From: Actinernus sp. WN-2022
Taxonomy: Eukaryota > Cnidaria > Anthozoa > Actiniaria > Actinernidae
Direction: 5' to 3'
Length of the DNA: 64,000 nt
Assembly: GCA_030867875.1 (NCBI GenBank)
Contig: JAOWCC010000936.1
Location: forward strand, 13,772,095 to 13,836,094
This document shows positions 31,767 to 43,779 of the stretch, one piece after another. Made by a program: the position numbers and the translations under genes. The first letter of the stretch is position 1. Each line of letters starts with the position of its first letter. The notes below the pieces were generated by a model, which had not been told where the DNA came from, ran no database searches, and was given only the letters and a program-made list of their open reading frames with translations.

Positions 31767-31995
31767 TTTCTAGACATTTCTCTGTAATCCGGGCTTAAAT
31801 TAACAGCGTTTGTACATGCAAGTTTTTTCTTTTGATGACCCTTAACCTCCAGGGGTCTCGGCGAATTCGCATTGGGTTGGAGTATACGTTTCCAGAATAT
31901 TTTTTATCCTCAAAGTGAGGTTTTAACATGGTTTTTCGTATCCGGCGATTCGTCATTAGTTTAACATTAATATGTAATGTTTATACGGCAATAAA

Positions 31996-32103
31996 CTTGA
32001 CATAACTGGTCGGCATCCTCCTAACACGCCTTGCTTGATGTGTATGTAGAATATACAACATAAATATTTTCTATGCGGCGGAGCGCAGTGACAGAGCATA
32101 GAA
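31996..32103 (+). repeat. Ngaro-like repeat B2, right end of the element
   Basis: Ends GAGCATAGAA at the point where the LINE endonuclease sequence resumes. Confidence 0.88.
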
Positions 32104-32404
32104 TGATGATAAAGTGGCCATCAGAGACATTGTACTCAGATATCACTTTATATTCTAATTTCTCGCCGAACATAACGGCAACACCCCGACTATTTGTTGA
32201 GCCATGTGAATAACATATTTCGCCTCGGAACTGGCTGCGCCACGTTCGCTCAATGTCAGGTGAACCGTGAGTTTCTTGAATAAACGCAACACCTTCTTTT
32301 AATCCATGAGTATTAAGCCAATTGAAAAGCTTCCTACACTTTTTGTAATCCCTTATTCCCCTGACATTAAGCGAAAGTAGTTTGAAATTATTATTCGTTT
32401 CCAT
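32104..32404 (-). pseudogene. Tx1/L1-like LINE ORF2 start: endonuclease N-terminal half
   Basis: Begins METNNNFKLLSLNVRGIRD (endonuclease motif with Asn), then FIQETHG (catalytic Glu) and SRGVAVMFG, running into the Ngaro-like element at DGHFII. The following endonuclease motifs lie at 27445 and below. The first Met is followed at once by LSLNVRG, so the start looks genuine. Confidence 0.88.
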
Positions 32405-32519
32405 ACTTCTCAGAATTGTGAATAATTATCTTAGGCCAGAAAGAAAAATAAATAAAGACACAACGGATGCAACGAAAAAAAAGAACTAAATAACCTAAAA
32501 ATAACCTAACTTGTAAAAC

Positions 32520-33300
32520 CGCTGTGACATAGGACTAGTATGTGGAATGGACGTTCCTAGTTATGGGCACCTGCTACGCTTCGCTACCGCCGGAACGCTC
32601 GTGCAAATTCTGTTCTTAGGACAATGACATGCAAATTAGTTAAACCATGAAGCTTGGCAGTGCGGGATGATAATGTTGAATAAGTGTGTTTTTAGTAACC
32701 AGATCGGGAAAAAGTGCCCGTGACGTCTAGACCACATTTTCTAAATATAAATTAAAAACGAGATTTTGTATTAGTGATATTATAAAACCTTTTGTAAATA
32801 AATAGTATAAGTTATATTATAACAGCGTTACAACTGGCAGCGTGACTATTGTACTAAAAACAGAATTTGCACGAGCGTTCCGGCATTAGCGAAGTGTAGC
32901 AAGCGTGCATGGTAAACTTGTTAGTTCAAAAGCACACAAGTATGTAGAATCTAGACAAAAGAGAAATTTCGGAAAGACACAAGCTACAAACAAAATGATA
33001 CAGCAATGAAGCTTGCGTGGATGAATGTAAAAGTTCCCTATGTTTTTATTTTTATTTCGCGCCCTTAAAATGATTCAATGCTCTTGAAATTTACAGGGCC
33101 CGGGTAGTACATGCTGAATTTCAGGTGAAAATATTTAAAAAAATATTTATCGACTAGTTTTCGAATTACAGTTTCCTTAGCTAATACATTACTATTCTGA
33201 GTAAAATGAGCATATTTATTACATTACCTATTATTCCATAAACCGGAATCGAATAAAGCAAATGGAATGAAATTTTCATGGCAAGTAGTCCTATGTCACA
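32520..33300. mobile_element. Nonautonomous TIR/foldback element with nested inverted repeats
   Basis: Outer repeats TGTGACATAGGACTA (32523-32537) and its complement (33286-33300) match perfectly. An inner 25-bp pair (32590-32614 with 32859-32883) is also perfect and extends imperfectly on one side. No coding capacity inside. Confidence 0.62.
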
Positions 33301-33734
33301 GGTATGAAATATTCTAAAAACAGCGTTTGAATCGGTCCGGAATACACAGTTCTCGACGACTAAACAGGAAGTAAGGCGAATTGTTTATTTTTTAAATGAA
33401 AATATTCAACCCATTTTTTTTCGAAAACGCTCTCATACAATTTTTTTAAACTTTGCAATCTTGAAGGCCTACATTTAGACTACAAGGGACACTAGGTCGT
33501 TTTAAAAGTTTAGGTCTAGATTTCAAGAAAATTGCTGATATGTAAAACACATGACGTCAACGCTTTGTTGCTATGGTAACACCGATGTCAAACAAACCTT
33601 CATTTTTGGAAAGTTTATTCTATTTCAAGTAAATGGGTGAAGTGGCTAGCTCGACCGTGCTCTGACAGTGGAGTAGCAGCCGTTCAAATTGGGTATGGTG
33701 CGTCCCTGGAAAATCCAGGTGAGCCACCTTAAGA
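33301..33734. other. No gene recognised; CRE and X-box-like sites
   Basis: ATGACGTCA at 33551 and GTTGCTATGGTAAC at 33567-33580, a good match to the RFX X-box, lie close together. No coding signal around them. Confidence 0.4.
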
Positions 33735-34505
33735 GATGATTAAATTTATTTCTATAAAATTTAAATTTTGTATGATAGTAAGTAGATTTTGTCTTAATAA
33801 ATTTTCCATATAGTTTATTTTTAATCTGAATGGATGCTCTTAATGCAGGAGTAATCCATGGTTTAGATTTTAGTTTTAATTATCTTCTAGTTATATGGTT
33901 ATCTATTATATCAGATATTTTTGTGTAAAAAGAATTAAACATAGTAGAGGGATTAAGATCAGATGTAAATACAGCTTCCCAATTAATAGATTGTATTTCA
34001 TTGATCAAGGCTAACTGATTGAGTTTAGAATAATGCCTTTTATATAATTTAATGTTAGGTGGAAGAGAGGCACATTTATTAAAAATAAGAATATTAGGCA
34101 GGTGATCAGTGAGATCATACACTATATTACCACTAATAACAACATGTTCAAGTGAATTAAAGAAAATATTGTCAATTAATGTTGCTGAATGATCTGTGAT
34201 TCTGGTTGGTTGCAATATATGGGGTTGAAAAAAAATTAACCTAAGGTATTACGAAAATTATCAGAGCCTGAATGAGATTCAATTTTTAAAAGATCTACAT
34301 TAAAATCACCCATTATTACACAAAACTTATTTTCTTGATTAATTATCTCCATTGTAGAGTTCAAGTATTCAATAAATGTATCCAAATTTCCACTTGGGTG
34401 TCTAAAAAGAACTCCACATACATGTAGCAAATTAGGATGGCAGTCATTATGTATTTCAATCCAAAGAGCTTCAAATTCATCGGTGTACAGTTGCTCGACA
34501 ATGAC
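33735..34505 (-). pseudogene. CR1-like LINE endonuclease fragment
   Basis: From the right: FEALWIEIHNDCHP, LLHVCGVLFRHPSGNLDTFI, FCVIMGDFNVDLLKIES (catalytic GDFN), then QPTRITDHSATLIDNIFFN and DLTDHLPNILIFN, and KSKPWITPALRASI. One frame change near 34230. 5' truncated at 34505, where a BEL integrase piece begins; the RT is absent. Confidence 0.85.
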
Positions 34506-34868
34506 CAGGGGTCACTTGCCCCTGTGGTGTTCCTCAGAACGAGAATGATGACTACATCTCCTACTGCAAAGGTGGACTGTTTTCCATCATGTTTGATATT
34601 GTAGCGTTCACGCGTAGACCCCTAAAATACTCCTTGACCAACCTGGTCCACGTAACATCCTTGTAACGCTTCAGGTATTTTGCCGGTTCTCCATCTCTGG
34701 CAGATGGGTGGTTCCCACGAACTGCATGCTGTTGGGCGTTAATGTGGGCAATTGAATGTTATCTTCCAGGTAACCAAGGGCCATGCTGTTTAAGGTCATC
34801 TCTATGTCTTGAACTACATCTTGCGGTTCCGTCCAGCTCAGGCAGCCGTTGCCAATCGCCTTATTCAA
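34500..34868 (-). pseudogene. BEL/Pao integrase C-terminal fragment
   Basis: LSWTEPQDVVQDIEMTLNSM, LPTLTPNSMQFVGTT, then (frameshifted) ERYNIKHDGKQSTFAVGDVV match the integrase end and DUF5641-type tail of BEL elements. It comes from a different copy than the element at 5638-12107. Confidence 0.7.
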
Positions 34869-34979
34869 AACAAAATCGTCGTATACTGAACTACATGTTA
34901 GCCGGTAAACGTGTTTAATACCCTATATAAATAAAAGCGACTTTACTTTACTTAATTTACTTTACTTTACCACATTCTC

Positions 34980-37540
34980 GCGAACAATGCCCAGCCCGAA
35001 ATTTAAAGTGCCATTACTGCCACAAAGTTGGACACTTTGCTAAGTCATATCTGTCAAAACAACACAGCAAAGTTAATGCAATCGACGTCGACGCTATAGA
35101 TAATAATGAAGCTATGGCCACTGAAACCCAGTCAATCCAGGTAGTTTATGACCACGTATGTTTTATAGGACAGATTGATATAACACCCCTAGAAAGCAAT
35201 GTGAATGCAATATCATGCAATATCATACCCTAAGTTGGGATTTCTGTGCCGTCATAGGCTGACCTTTTGACTGTAGGCCTATTCAGTTAATGATGGTCAG
35301 GTTATAACTGTTTGTATACTGACTTAGGCACAATGTTCGTTTCAGTACCTATCTTACGTAGGACATCCAGCTGTCTGCTTTGCAGTTTTTTTTCTGACAG
35401 TTGATCCTCAAGGGTAGCTTTCTCTCTGATGATATCCTGTGAGGTGTATGTTGAAGGACTATTGACCCCAGTCCCAGAGCTATTAACGTTGAGGTATTTG
35501 ACATTAATGGGCCCGCCATGATTGGCAACACAACAGCGCAAAACCTGAACCTGCTGAAGCTTAATTAGCCTGTCACCGTCAACCCAGATTCATACATTCC
35601 AAACCCACAACCCAGGCTGAGTGAGTACCAAGGTCAGGACAGATATTTGATATTCGATTCAAAGCAAACACCCTTTCCCACTAATTAACGAGGGAATACC
35701 AGCCTGTTTCAAGAGTACGTCTTCACCGGGATCGGTTGCTTCCTTGAAATTCCCCCAGTAAAGCATTCCCCAAGGCTATACAGCCAACCTACACAGATGA
35801 GCTGAACCAGCTCAAGGAAATCAGGATCTTTCTCGAAGTTCAGGATGAATATACACCTTAGGTCAACTCCATAGTAGTCACAACTACACAACTAAAGAAA
35901 ATGGGACAATTCGTCTGACTAGACTCCCTGGACCTGTTCATTGCCATCAAGGGTAACCCATACTATGTGCAAACAATAGATGATGTCATACCCAAAGTAA
36001 GCTGTGCCACCCCTTTCAGCATTCTAGAGGCACGTAGTGAATTCGGGCAAGTGAAACTTGACGAAAAAAGCAGCAGGCTATGTACGTTCAACACACTTGG
36101 GGCAAGCTAGGTGAATAAGATTTGGGCTCACCATTAGTGGAGACGTGTTACAAGAGAAAAAGGACGCGGTGTTCGGTAAACCAGATGGATTTATTGGCAT
36201 CGCAGACGATAATACGGCATGAATGAAACAGCAAACGATCAGCACATTCTAGGAGCATTGGAAACAGCAAAAAAGGACAGTATGAGTTTCACCCCAGACA
36301 AGTTTCAGTTTAAAGTGAGTAAGACATATTTCTTTGGTCTAACCTGGCCTTGCAACGGAATCAAACCTGATGCCAAGAAAATAAAGGCGATCACAGACAT
36401 GCCACCCCCGGTCCAAAGAACCTTGCTGAGATATGTACGGTCTTTCATGGGAATGGTAAACTATCTGAACAGGTTCTCCCCTGTTTTAGCTCATCCGCCA
36501 ATTCATGACGAAGAATGTACCATTCCTGTTGCAGACAGAGCAACAGAAAGCGTTCCAAAAGGTGAAACAAGTAATAACGGAAGCACCGATCCTGACCTAC
36601 TATGGTCCAGAGAAAGAAAATAAACGTGATCCAGACGGATGCTAGCTTGAAAGGTTGGCTGCGTGTTGATGCAAGAAGGTAGGCCTGTGTGTGTTATGTA
36701 AGTTGTTCGTTAAAGGAAACTGAATCCAGGTATAGCAACAGCGAGAGAGAGCTATTTGCCGCATGTTGGTCACTTGAAAAGTTTAACAATTATATATATG
36801 GCAAATAGGTAATCGTTGAAACTTACATTGTACAACAAACGTTAACCGTTACAGAGTATTTGAAAAAGAATCGTCACGTCTGTAAAGATTACTACATCAC
36901 CACATCTACTTCTATAATAAACCACCTAAAGTCTATATTTACCCAATACAGGATATATACCAGAGACGTTGGTTACAGCCAATGAATTCGCACCATTCTG
37001 GAACCAGAGGAGTAGCAAGCATGTAACAAGCTCGCTCTTGTATCCTCAAAGCAACGAGCTCGACGAAAGGCTGTTCCAGACGGTGTAGGAACCTACTCAA
37101 GGAGTCAGAGGTTTCAGTCCGAGATACGTTAACTACCATCAAGAGGTCGCTTTCAGCGCGCCCATTCCAATGACTCCAACACGGAGCAATTACAGCATCT
37201 TCAAGGTGTCCAGAAGCAGTGACAATACGATAGCAGAACCCACACGGACCTAAAAAATGTTACCAGGACAACAGCAGTGGGTAACAAAGGTCAGACAAGC
37301 CGCTATCGTATGTCGTGACGATCCCTAGCGGTTCCGAGTTACGCCGCCACAGAATACAGATGAAACCTGCATGGACGAAAACGCATAGTCAGCAAGTACT
37401 TGCAGGTTCCTCAGCAGATAGACTATCATCATCCTTGCCACCCACTCAACCTGTGACACAGACACCAAAAAGTGAGATCTACGACAACTGATGGCCAGGC
37501 ATTCTGCCAACAACAACCATAACGACCCCTGAGACTTGTC
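34980..37540 (+). pseudogene. Ty3/gypsy-like retrotransposon remnant (gag knuckle, RT, RNase H, integrase)
   Basis: In order: KCHYCHKVGHFAKS (gag knuckle, about 35020-35060), a decayed protease area, FTGIGCFLE and YVQTIDDVIPKVSCATPFSI (RT, about 35720-36030), VKLDEKSSRLCTFNT, the frame 36219-36623 with TYFFGLTWPCNGIKPDAKKI and SFMGMVNYLNRFSPVLA, then TDASLKGWL and NSERELFAACWSLEKFNNYI (RNase H, 36635-36805), HVTSSLLYPQSNELDERLFQ (integrase, about 37015-37085) and RFRVTPPQNTDE (about 37330). Many stops; no LTR pair recognised. Confidence 0.82.
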
Positions 37541-37984
37541 TTACGAACTTGAGCTGTTTGTCAATTACCTAGTTATTTTCGTTATGTGACAGACATTGTC
37601 ATGCCCTCTATGATCCAAGAGTAAATTTCGATTGTAAGTGCGTTTTATAGTTTATTAATTCCTGACTCGATTTATTATCGGTTCACACAGTCTGTCGGTT
37701 TACCTAGTAGATCCGTATTGTAATTGTTGTAAACGGATAGTTATGTTTACTTTATCACATGGCTACATGTTAGGTATGCAATTAAATTAAAGTTAAAATG
37801 ACTAGATGATGTAAACTAATTGGGAGTATATGCATGTTTGCGCATTAGAGGATGTACGGTTGAGTACATAGCCGATCTGTAGATTGGATTAAAGCTACTT
37901 GTATTCCTCCATAATTGTGTGTTATAGGATACATAAACAATGCGCAGTACATTTTGTGTGAATTCGGTTTCTTGAGTGCTTTAC

Positions 37985-38520
37985 TAGTTAATTAACTTTC
38001 TCTGTTGTTACATCTCTGAATTCCAATAGGTTATCCGACACTTCGTTAATGTTGGTATTTATAGCTTGAACGCTTTTGTGCCTTTTGAATTCCTTTTCTG
38101 TTAGACCTTGTACTTCTTCCCTTAGTATCAAGAAATAACTTAGATGTTTTATGGAATTCCTTGACTTCAATATTAATGCATCTGTTTTCTCTTTCCAGTA
38201 CTGTTTTATGGTTTTACGTCTTAGTCTTGTTGCTTCATTTCTCCATTTATTCTTGAGTTAACAGTTCTCATGTGTTGGCTTCTTGTTGAATCTCTTGGCA
38301 CATTTACGTTGAACTCTTATATGTGGCTTGTAGGCTACATCCTTAGCCCTCACTCTCATCTTCTTAAGGGGAACATATTCATCTAATACTGTATTCAATA
38401 GACAGTTCCAGTATAGTGGTATTGGTCATCAAGTGAATGAAATATCTCGCCAACATGCCAACTGAAGGGCTGCCTCAAGATCACTAGTCAGGTTATCAAT
38501 TTCTACAGTTTTATAACTTC
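37985..38520 (-). pseudogene. Probable LINE fragment between endonuclease and RT
   Basis: Broken frame reading WNCLLNTVLDEYVPLKKMRV, KPHIRVQRKCAKRFNKK and KNKWRNEATRLRRKTIKQYW, which resembles the linker of CR1-like LINE pol. No catalytic motif, so confidence is low. Confidence 0.5.
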
Positions 38521-38574
38521 TAAGAGTAATAAATATATTATTATATTCCTATATGTAATGGCTTGTGTCATGAT

Positions 38575-38705
38575 TCACTACGATGGCACTACTGCGCAAG
38601 AGGAGGCTTTGTCTGCTATGGTGAACTGCACTGGTAATCTCAGGAAGTGGATGTCAATGATGATAACACTGAATTTGTAATAATAGGTTCGAAAAAAATA
38701 CTCAC
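38575..38705 (+). pseudogene. Short LINE RT palm/thumb fragment
   Basis: Reads EEALSAMVNCTGNLRKWM and, frameshifted, NTEFVIIGSKK, the segment after RT motif C in CR1-like LINEs. Confidence 0.5.
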
Positions 38706-39367
38706 AAAATAAACTCAATGATGTTTGTTACATACGGGTTCGCAGCACTGATGTTTTCCCTTCGTCTGGTTCGGGTTCGATTCGCATTTAACAATGTCCA
38801 CCCAAATCACTAAGTCTTGTAGTGCCTCATTCTTTTACCTTCATAATATTAGACGTATTATCAAGTACCTGAGGCAGGATAGTCTTATTACAAAAGTTCA
38901 TGCTTTTAGAGTTTCAATGTTTCAGGCTTGTAGGTTGTACTTGTGTATTTACATATCGTTGTTTGGTTTGACTTAAGTAATCAAACGTCCATTGTTACAG
39001 AAAAGATGGAATGTTAACAATTATGCGCTTGTTCTCGTGGGAGTCTGGCGTGAAATTTGATGAAAACATTATAGTTTGGCACCATAGTTGGCGTCACTGA
39101 CATGCGCAGTGTCAGGGCAGTGTGCAAAAAAAAACAGGTCCCACATTGGAAAATATGTATTTGTGTGTGTTACGTACCGATGAGACTTGAATGCAAGTCT
39201 CGTTCAGTTTGTTGCCCGGGTACCACAAAGTTCGAAGCAAGTTTGATTATTGTGTACGTAAACACTAATACATCTTTACCATCACAACAACAGTTATATA
39301 AGGAATTGACCTGACTGTTGGTGAGGGAGTCAAAGCCAAAAGCAGGGCACAGCTCTTCGACACAACG

Positions 39368-39617
39368 TTTACAGTGCGACTATACAAATTTTCAACTTAC
39401 AAATACTAGCATATCCATGCGATTTTCTTCATTCCAAAGACTTATTGACTTCGGATCTGGTCGCCTTTTGCTGGATCGAAACTCAAGCAATGGTATTGTC
39501 TTGTACTTGACACTGATTGGCTCAAGTAACCGTAAGTGTGGATGCTTTGTTTTCGTTCTGCAATGTGATTGGTTCTCGTTGTCTAAGTGGCCCCGGTTAC
39601 AGTAGTCGCACTGTAAA
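39368..39617. mobile_element. MITE candidate with perfect 14-bp terminal inverted repeats
   Basis: TTTACAGTGCGACT (39368-39381) and its exact complement (39604-39617) bound 250 bp without coding signal. No clear target duplication. Confidence 0.5.
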
Positions 39618-39879
39618 AACATCCAAAGAGAATCTTTCCCTACGCTCGCTCGAAGCTTGTTGAAAAGTTTAATTTATGTACAGAAAACAAACGGATCGCT
39701 GATTGACCAATACAATTTTTTAACCGGATTAGGGTCAAAATACGTCATCAGTATGGAATTTTCGCGCTCGTGCCGCAGACGTTTCTTTGGGGGAATCCGT
39801 TTCGGAGCGAGCACAAAGATGCGGCTGCTTTCGCAGGCTACCGCGCTATCAGCTACGCTCAAATAATGGTGTTGTACTG

Positions 39880-40210
39880 AAGATCCCTAGTAGGACGTTT
39901 AGCGTTCATTTGGTGATAGATCTTTTAGTGTGGCGGCTCCGACTCTATGGAACGCTCTACCACAATATCTGCGCAATATTCAGTCGCTTAGTCTTTTTAA
40001 ATCTTCACTTAAAACGTATCTTTTTAAATTAGCTTATAATTTATGGTCTTTTCATAGCAATATTAATTGAGATTTTTAATGTATTAAATTAATTTATTGT
40101 ATATTTTTTTAAATTATTATTCCTTTTGTAGGAATTGTAATGATTTTAATGTAATGCGCTTTTGATCATTTTATGCGAAAAGGCGCAATATAAATTATCA
40201 TAATATAATA
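39880..40210 (+). pseudogene. CR1-like LINE C-terminus and 3' tail
   Basis: FSVAAPTLWNALPQYLRNIQ then LFKSSLKTYLFKLAYN is the conserved C-terminal end of CR1/L2-like ORF2. It is followed by an AT-rich 3' UTR ending GGCGCAATATAAATTATCAT and ATA repeats. Confidence 0.75.
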
Positions 40211-41489
40211 ATAAGTATTACGTACAAAAGAGTGCTAGAATGAGAGGCGATTCTTATTGGCATTAATATCCGTATATATCTTCCAATTCTAGTAGAATGT
40301 TTCCTTCTATTTCGTTTGGTCGAGGTATGTCCAGATTAAATTCACCTAGGACTATGACGAACTGTTTCTGTTGCCCAAGTACGTATGGAATTTAATTATT
40401 GTTCTACTTTCAAGAAGTAGGCCTGTGCTTTACCTTTTGGGATCCTGTATATACCTAGAAATATTATATAGTGGCTGCCAATCCATCTCAATGGCTAGGT
40501 TCGGAAATTTTAGTTTTTATAAAGGGAGAAAGGACGCCACGAAGGCCATAAACCCCGCAACCTCCGATCGATTTTAAATCCATCGATTATGCCGACTTTA
40601 ATACTGAGAATTAACTCGCGACACGTAAGAACCACTGGGGCGCATATTATACATCACTTGACACCAATTAAAACCTGCAAATGGGAGTTTCATTTCTTTT
40701 GTCTCTCAAGCTACAATGTAAGTATGTAGAATTGGCTATTTGGATAAGATGCATTTTGACTAAGTAATAAATGAAAGATGTGATTTCAGGTTCTGCTTCT
40801 TTTTACTTCAAGTCTTAATTTGAAGAGAGTTTGCTGGGTTGGAAATAAAATATTACTACATATTTTAAGTATATTTCTTAGTATGATGATGTTGTTGTAA
40901 GTTCAAAAGAAATTTATCCTTTTTTGGTAAAATTATCCCATTCATAAACCGCTTACAAACGATTATGCTTTCACTACACATATTCATTTGGCGCAAATTT
41001 GAACATGTTTATGCATGATCATTACTCCCATCTGTACAGAGGAGCACGTGTTGGATTCTTGGCTACCCCTTGGCATCCTCCACACATCTTGCCCCCCTCC
41101 CTGGTCAGTTAAATAGGTAATTAAATGACTGGAAATCAATGTGGATCTTGAAGAAAGTTTTAACAAATTCAACAGATATAATGCACATTGATCATTTAAC
41201 CATGTGGTGGTATATGTATAGCATTCAGATGACCAAGGCTGGCTCCACAATAGTATGATTTAACTTGTACATTTGTTGTCTCAATTCAGGTCACCTGACT
41301 TTTCCCTTGAGCAATGTTTTCTTGTTTTTTTCTGTATCCCAAGAAGAAATGTACAAATTCGTCTAATTGGAAAACAAAGCCCTGAATCCTCTGGAGAGCA
41401 GTCACATGATCTGAAATGGGACAACAAATATACAAGCTAAATCGGTCTATACTGATTATGTTGGTGATTTAACACTCCAGTGTAATAAT
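40211..41489. other. No gene recognised
   Basis: AT-rich DNA with only short frames on either strand and no recognisable repeat pair. Confidence 0.4.
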
Positions 41490-42440
41490 ACTAATAATAC
41501 TTTATTATTTATATAGCGCACTCTCCAGGGTGCCCAAGTACGCTTTACAATATTCTGGTTACACAAATAAGATTTTAAAATATGATTTATATATTTAAAA
41601 GGAAAACAATATTTTAAAGTATATAAATTATGCGATCGACTAAATAACCCAATGATAGTAATAGTGGTAATAATAATAATAATAATAATTATTATTATTA
41701 TTTTTATAAAATACCAATATAATAGTTCTACTAATTAATAATAAGCTTGTTTAAAAAGATAAGTTTTCAATTTACTTTTACAAATATATTCACTACGCTT
41801 GATTTCTAGTGGTAGCACGTTCCATAGGCTTGGTGCACATACTGAAAACGCCATAGACCAGTAGGATTTCAAGTGAAACATAGGTTGCTGGAGCTTCATC
41901 ATGTTAGTCGACCTAAGAGCTCGCCGCGGTACATAAGGCACCAGTAACATAGCACGGGCCATACCATCAACTGCCTTATACGTATATAGCAAAATTATAT
42001 AAGTAACTCGTTGCTCAACGGGAGCCAGTGTAACTCCATCAATAGCGGCGTGACATGCTCAGCCTTGTGTGATAATGTTGCAAGTCTTAGCAGCTGAGTT
42101 GCAGCCTCTGAATAAGAGGACTAAGTAAGCCAAAGAAAAGTTTGTTGCAACTATCAATTCGCGAGGTAACGAATGCATGAACTAGGGTCTTGTAGAATCA
42201 TAACTGAGAAATCGTCTTACTTGTGAAATATTTCTAATGTGATAGAATGCACTCTTACAAATTTAAGTAACATGTTTTTCAAGATTCATGGTTGTATCGA
42301 AGACTACGCCAATGTTCCGTGCATTATCAGTGGGTGTTACTGGGACGTCCCCAACAGAAACAGATTCGAGAGGGCTGAGCGCGAAACTTTGAGTGCAGTA
42401 CTTGAGGCTCTGTCTTGTCACTGTTTAACTTTAAATGGGA
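41490..42440 (-). pseudogene. CR1/L2-like LINE C-terminus with 3' microsatellite
   Basis: Frames on the - strand give RNIGVVFDTTMNLEKHV, FVTSRIDSCNKLFFGL and, in 41735-41992, FSVCAPSLWNVLPLEIKRSE then KLKTYLFKQAYY. The 3' end reads GGGCACCCTGGAGAGTGCGC, then TATATAAATAATAAAG and ATT/AAT repeats (41490-41720). Several frame changes. Confidence 0.75.
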
Positions 42441-42917
42441 ACTAAACCCTAAAATCAACCCATTGTCTATACAAACACATATTCGAAATAAATAGGTCCT
42501 GCTATTTAATTTTTCTGTGTTGCGCGTCTAGGAAGAGAAAATCCGAAACCCTTACTCACAGCCTCGTAATTTGTGTTTACAGTAAGTCTCGTAATTTGTG
42601 ACGTATATATGGGGAATAAATTAGTTTTGCCATGCTGTCCCCGACATTGAATAGCAGGACTAATGCTTCTAATTGCGGACCATTGTGTTTTATTTGTGCT
42701 GGAGGTGTGATCGTTCTTCCTTTGTATGTGTGACGTACGTTATGGGGAAATGTGCACTGAATTGAGCCGCCACACAATATAGATTTTTCAGCGGAAAATC
42801 GACCTTGGAGACTAATTTTCTCCTCATAGACTCGCAACACAGAAAAATGAAATAGCAGAACTTATTCCTTTCGAATACATCTTTGTAAAGACGTTGGGTT
42901 GATTTTAGGGTTAAGTT
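42441..42917. mobile_element. MITE with about 80-bp inverted arms
   Basis: Left arm from AACCCTAAAATCAACCC and right arm ending GGGTTGATTTTAGGGTT are reverse complements, continuing inward through a TCTGTGTTGCG/CGCAACACAGA match. Total about 477 bp with no coding potential. Confidence 0.7.
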
Positions 42918-43079
42918 ATTGTTAGTAGCATCCAATGTGGGTATAGTACTTATACTTATACCCACATATATACCCATGTGTTTAAACTACACTCCAGTCC
43001 AGAGCAGGAAGTCACGTTTCACTGCTTTTTAATTTAGAAATCATGAATCTATAATTTATTCATAGGCATAAAAGATATC

Positions 43080-43500
43080 GTCATTTGGTGTACTGCAAAT
43101 GGCCTTATATGTAATCCTGACAAGACCGAAGTTCTCCATCTCAGTTACATCTAGGTTCTGCTGACGTATAAATCTCTCAATGATCAAGCACCTGAATACA
43201 TCAAGGAGCTTTTGACTATATATAAGCGTAAACGCAACTTAAGATCATCTTCACAAAGTCTACTTGTCGTGCCATCTTCAAACTCCAAGAATTATTTGGA
43301 CAGAACATTCATGGCAACGGCTCCAAGACTCTGGAATTCTACTCCCATACATATCCGCTGTGCAGAAACTTTAAAGATATTTAAATCATTACTTAAAACT
43401 TATCTTTTTAGCAAATATTTTACTAGATAAGTTTTCATTTTATTTTATTTTATTTAATCTCAGAATTATGTAAGAGCGTTGAGACTTTGTGTAGCGCTCA
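43080..43500 (+). pseudogene. LINE RT C-terminal fragment
   Basis: VWCTANGLICNPDKTEVLHL joins, after an internal deletion at about 43155, to LTYKSLNDQAPEYIKELL and TFMATAPRLWNSTPIHIRCA then FKSLLKTYLF, the CR1/L2-like C-terminus. Confidence 0.75.
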
Positions 43501-43779
43501 GTCCCAAAACTATTTAACTGTATTCATTATACACTCCGTCAAGCCCAGTCAAACACTGTTACACGCGAAAAGTCCAAAGTTGACATGCGCGGAATAGTGG
43601 TGTTCCTATTTACAATATATACAGTATCTGTTCAGTTGTTCGGATTATATACAGTAGCGATGTCCTTAAAAGAGCTGTCGAATAGACAGCCACTTCTGCA
43701 CGCTCCCTTCTCCACACAAACTCTATCAAATACGAAGGAAAAAGTTCCTGAGAGGTCCCATACTTCTTAGCGTGTAACC

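Larger units (their letters stand above)
27446..32103 (+). mobile_element. Ngaro/DIRS-type tyrosine-recombinase retrotransposon with split direct repeats
   Basis: The ends follow the A1-internal-B1-A2-B2 plan. A1 (27446-27582) matches A2 (31630-31766) with two differences seen by eye, and B1 (31522-31629) matches B2 (31996-32103) apparently exactly. The internal region holds a gag with zinc knuckle, RT, RNase H and the start of a tyrosine recombinase, all + strand. It interrupts the LINE endonuclease without an obvious target duplication, as expected for recombinase-mediated insertion. The coding parts are decayed and the recombinase catalytic half is absent. Confidence 0.88.

Noticed and set aside
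39100..39320. Short frame with several Cys residues
   Set aside because: No domain, no splice signals, and low-complexity Lys run; likely chance.
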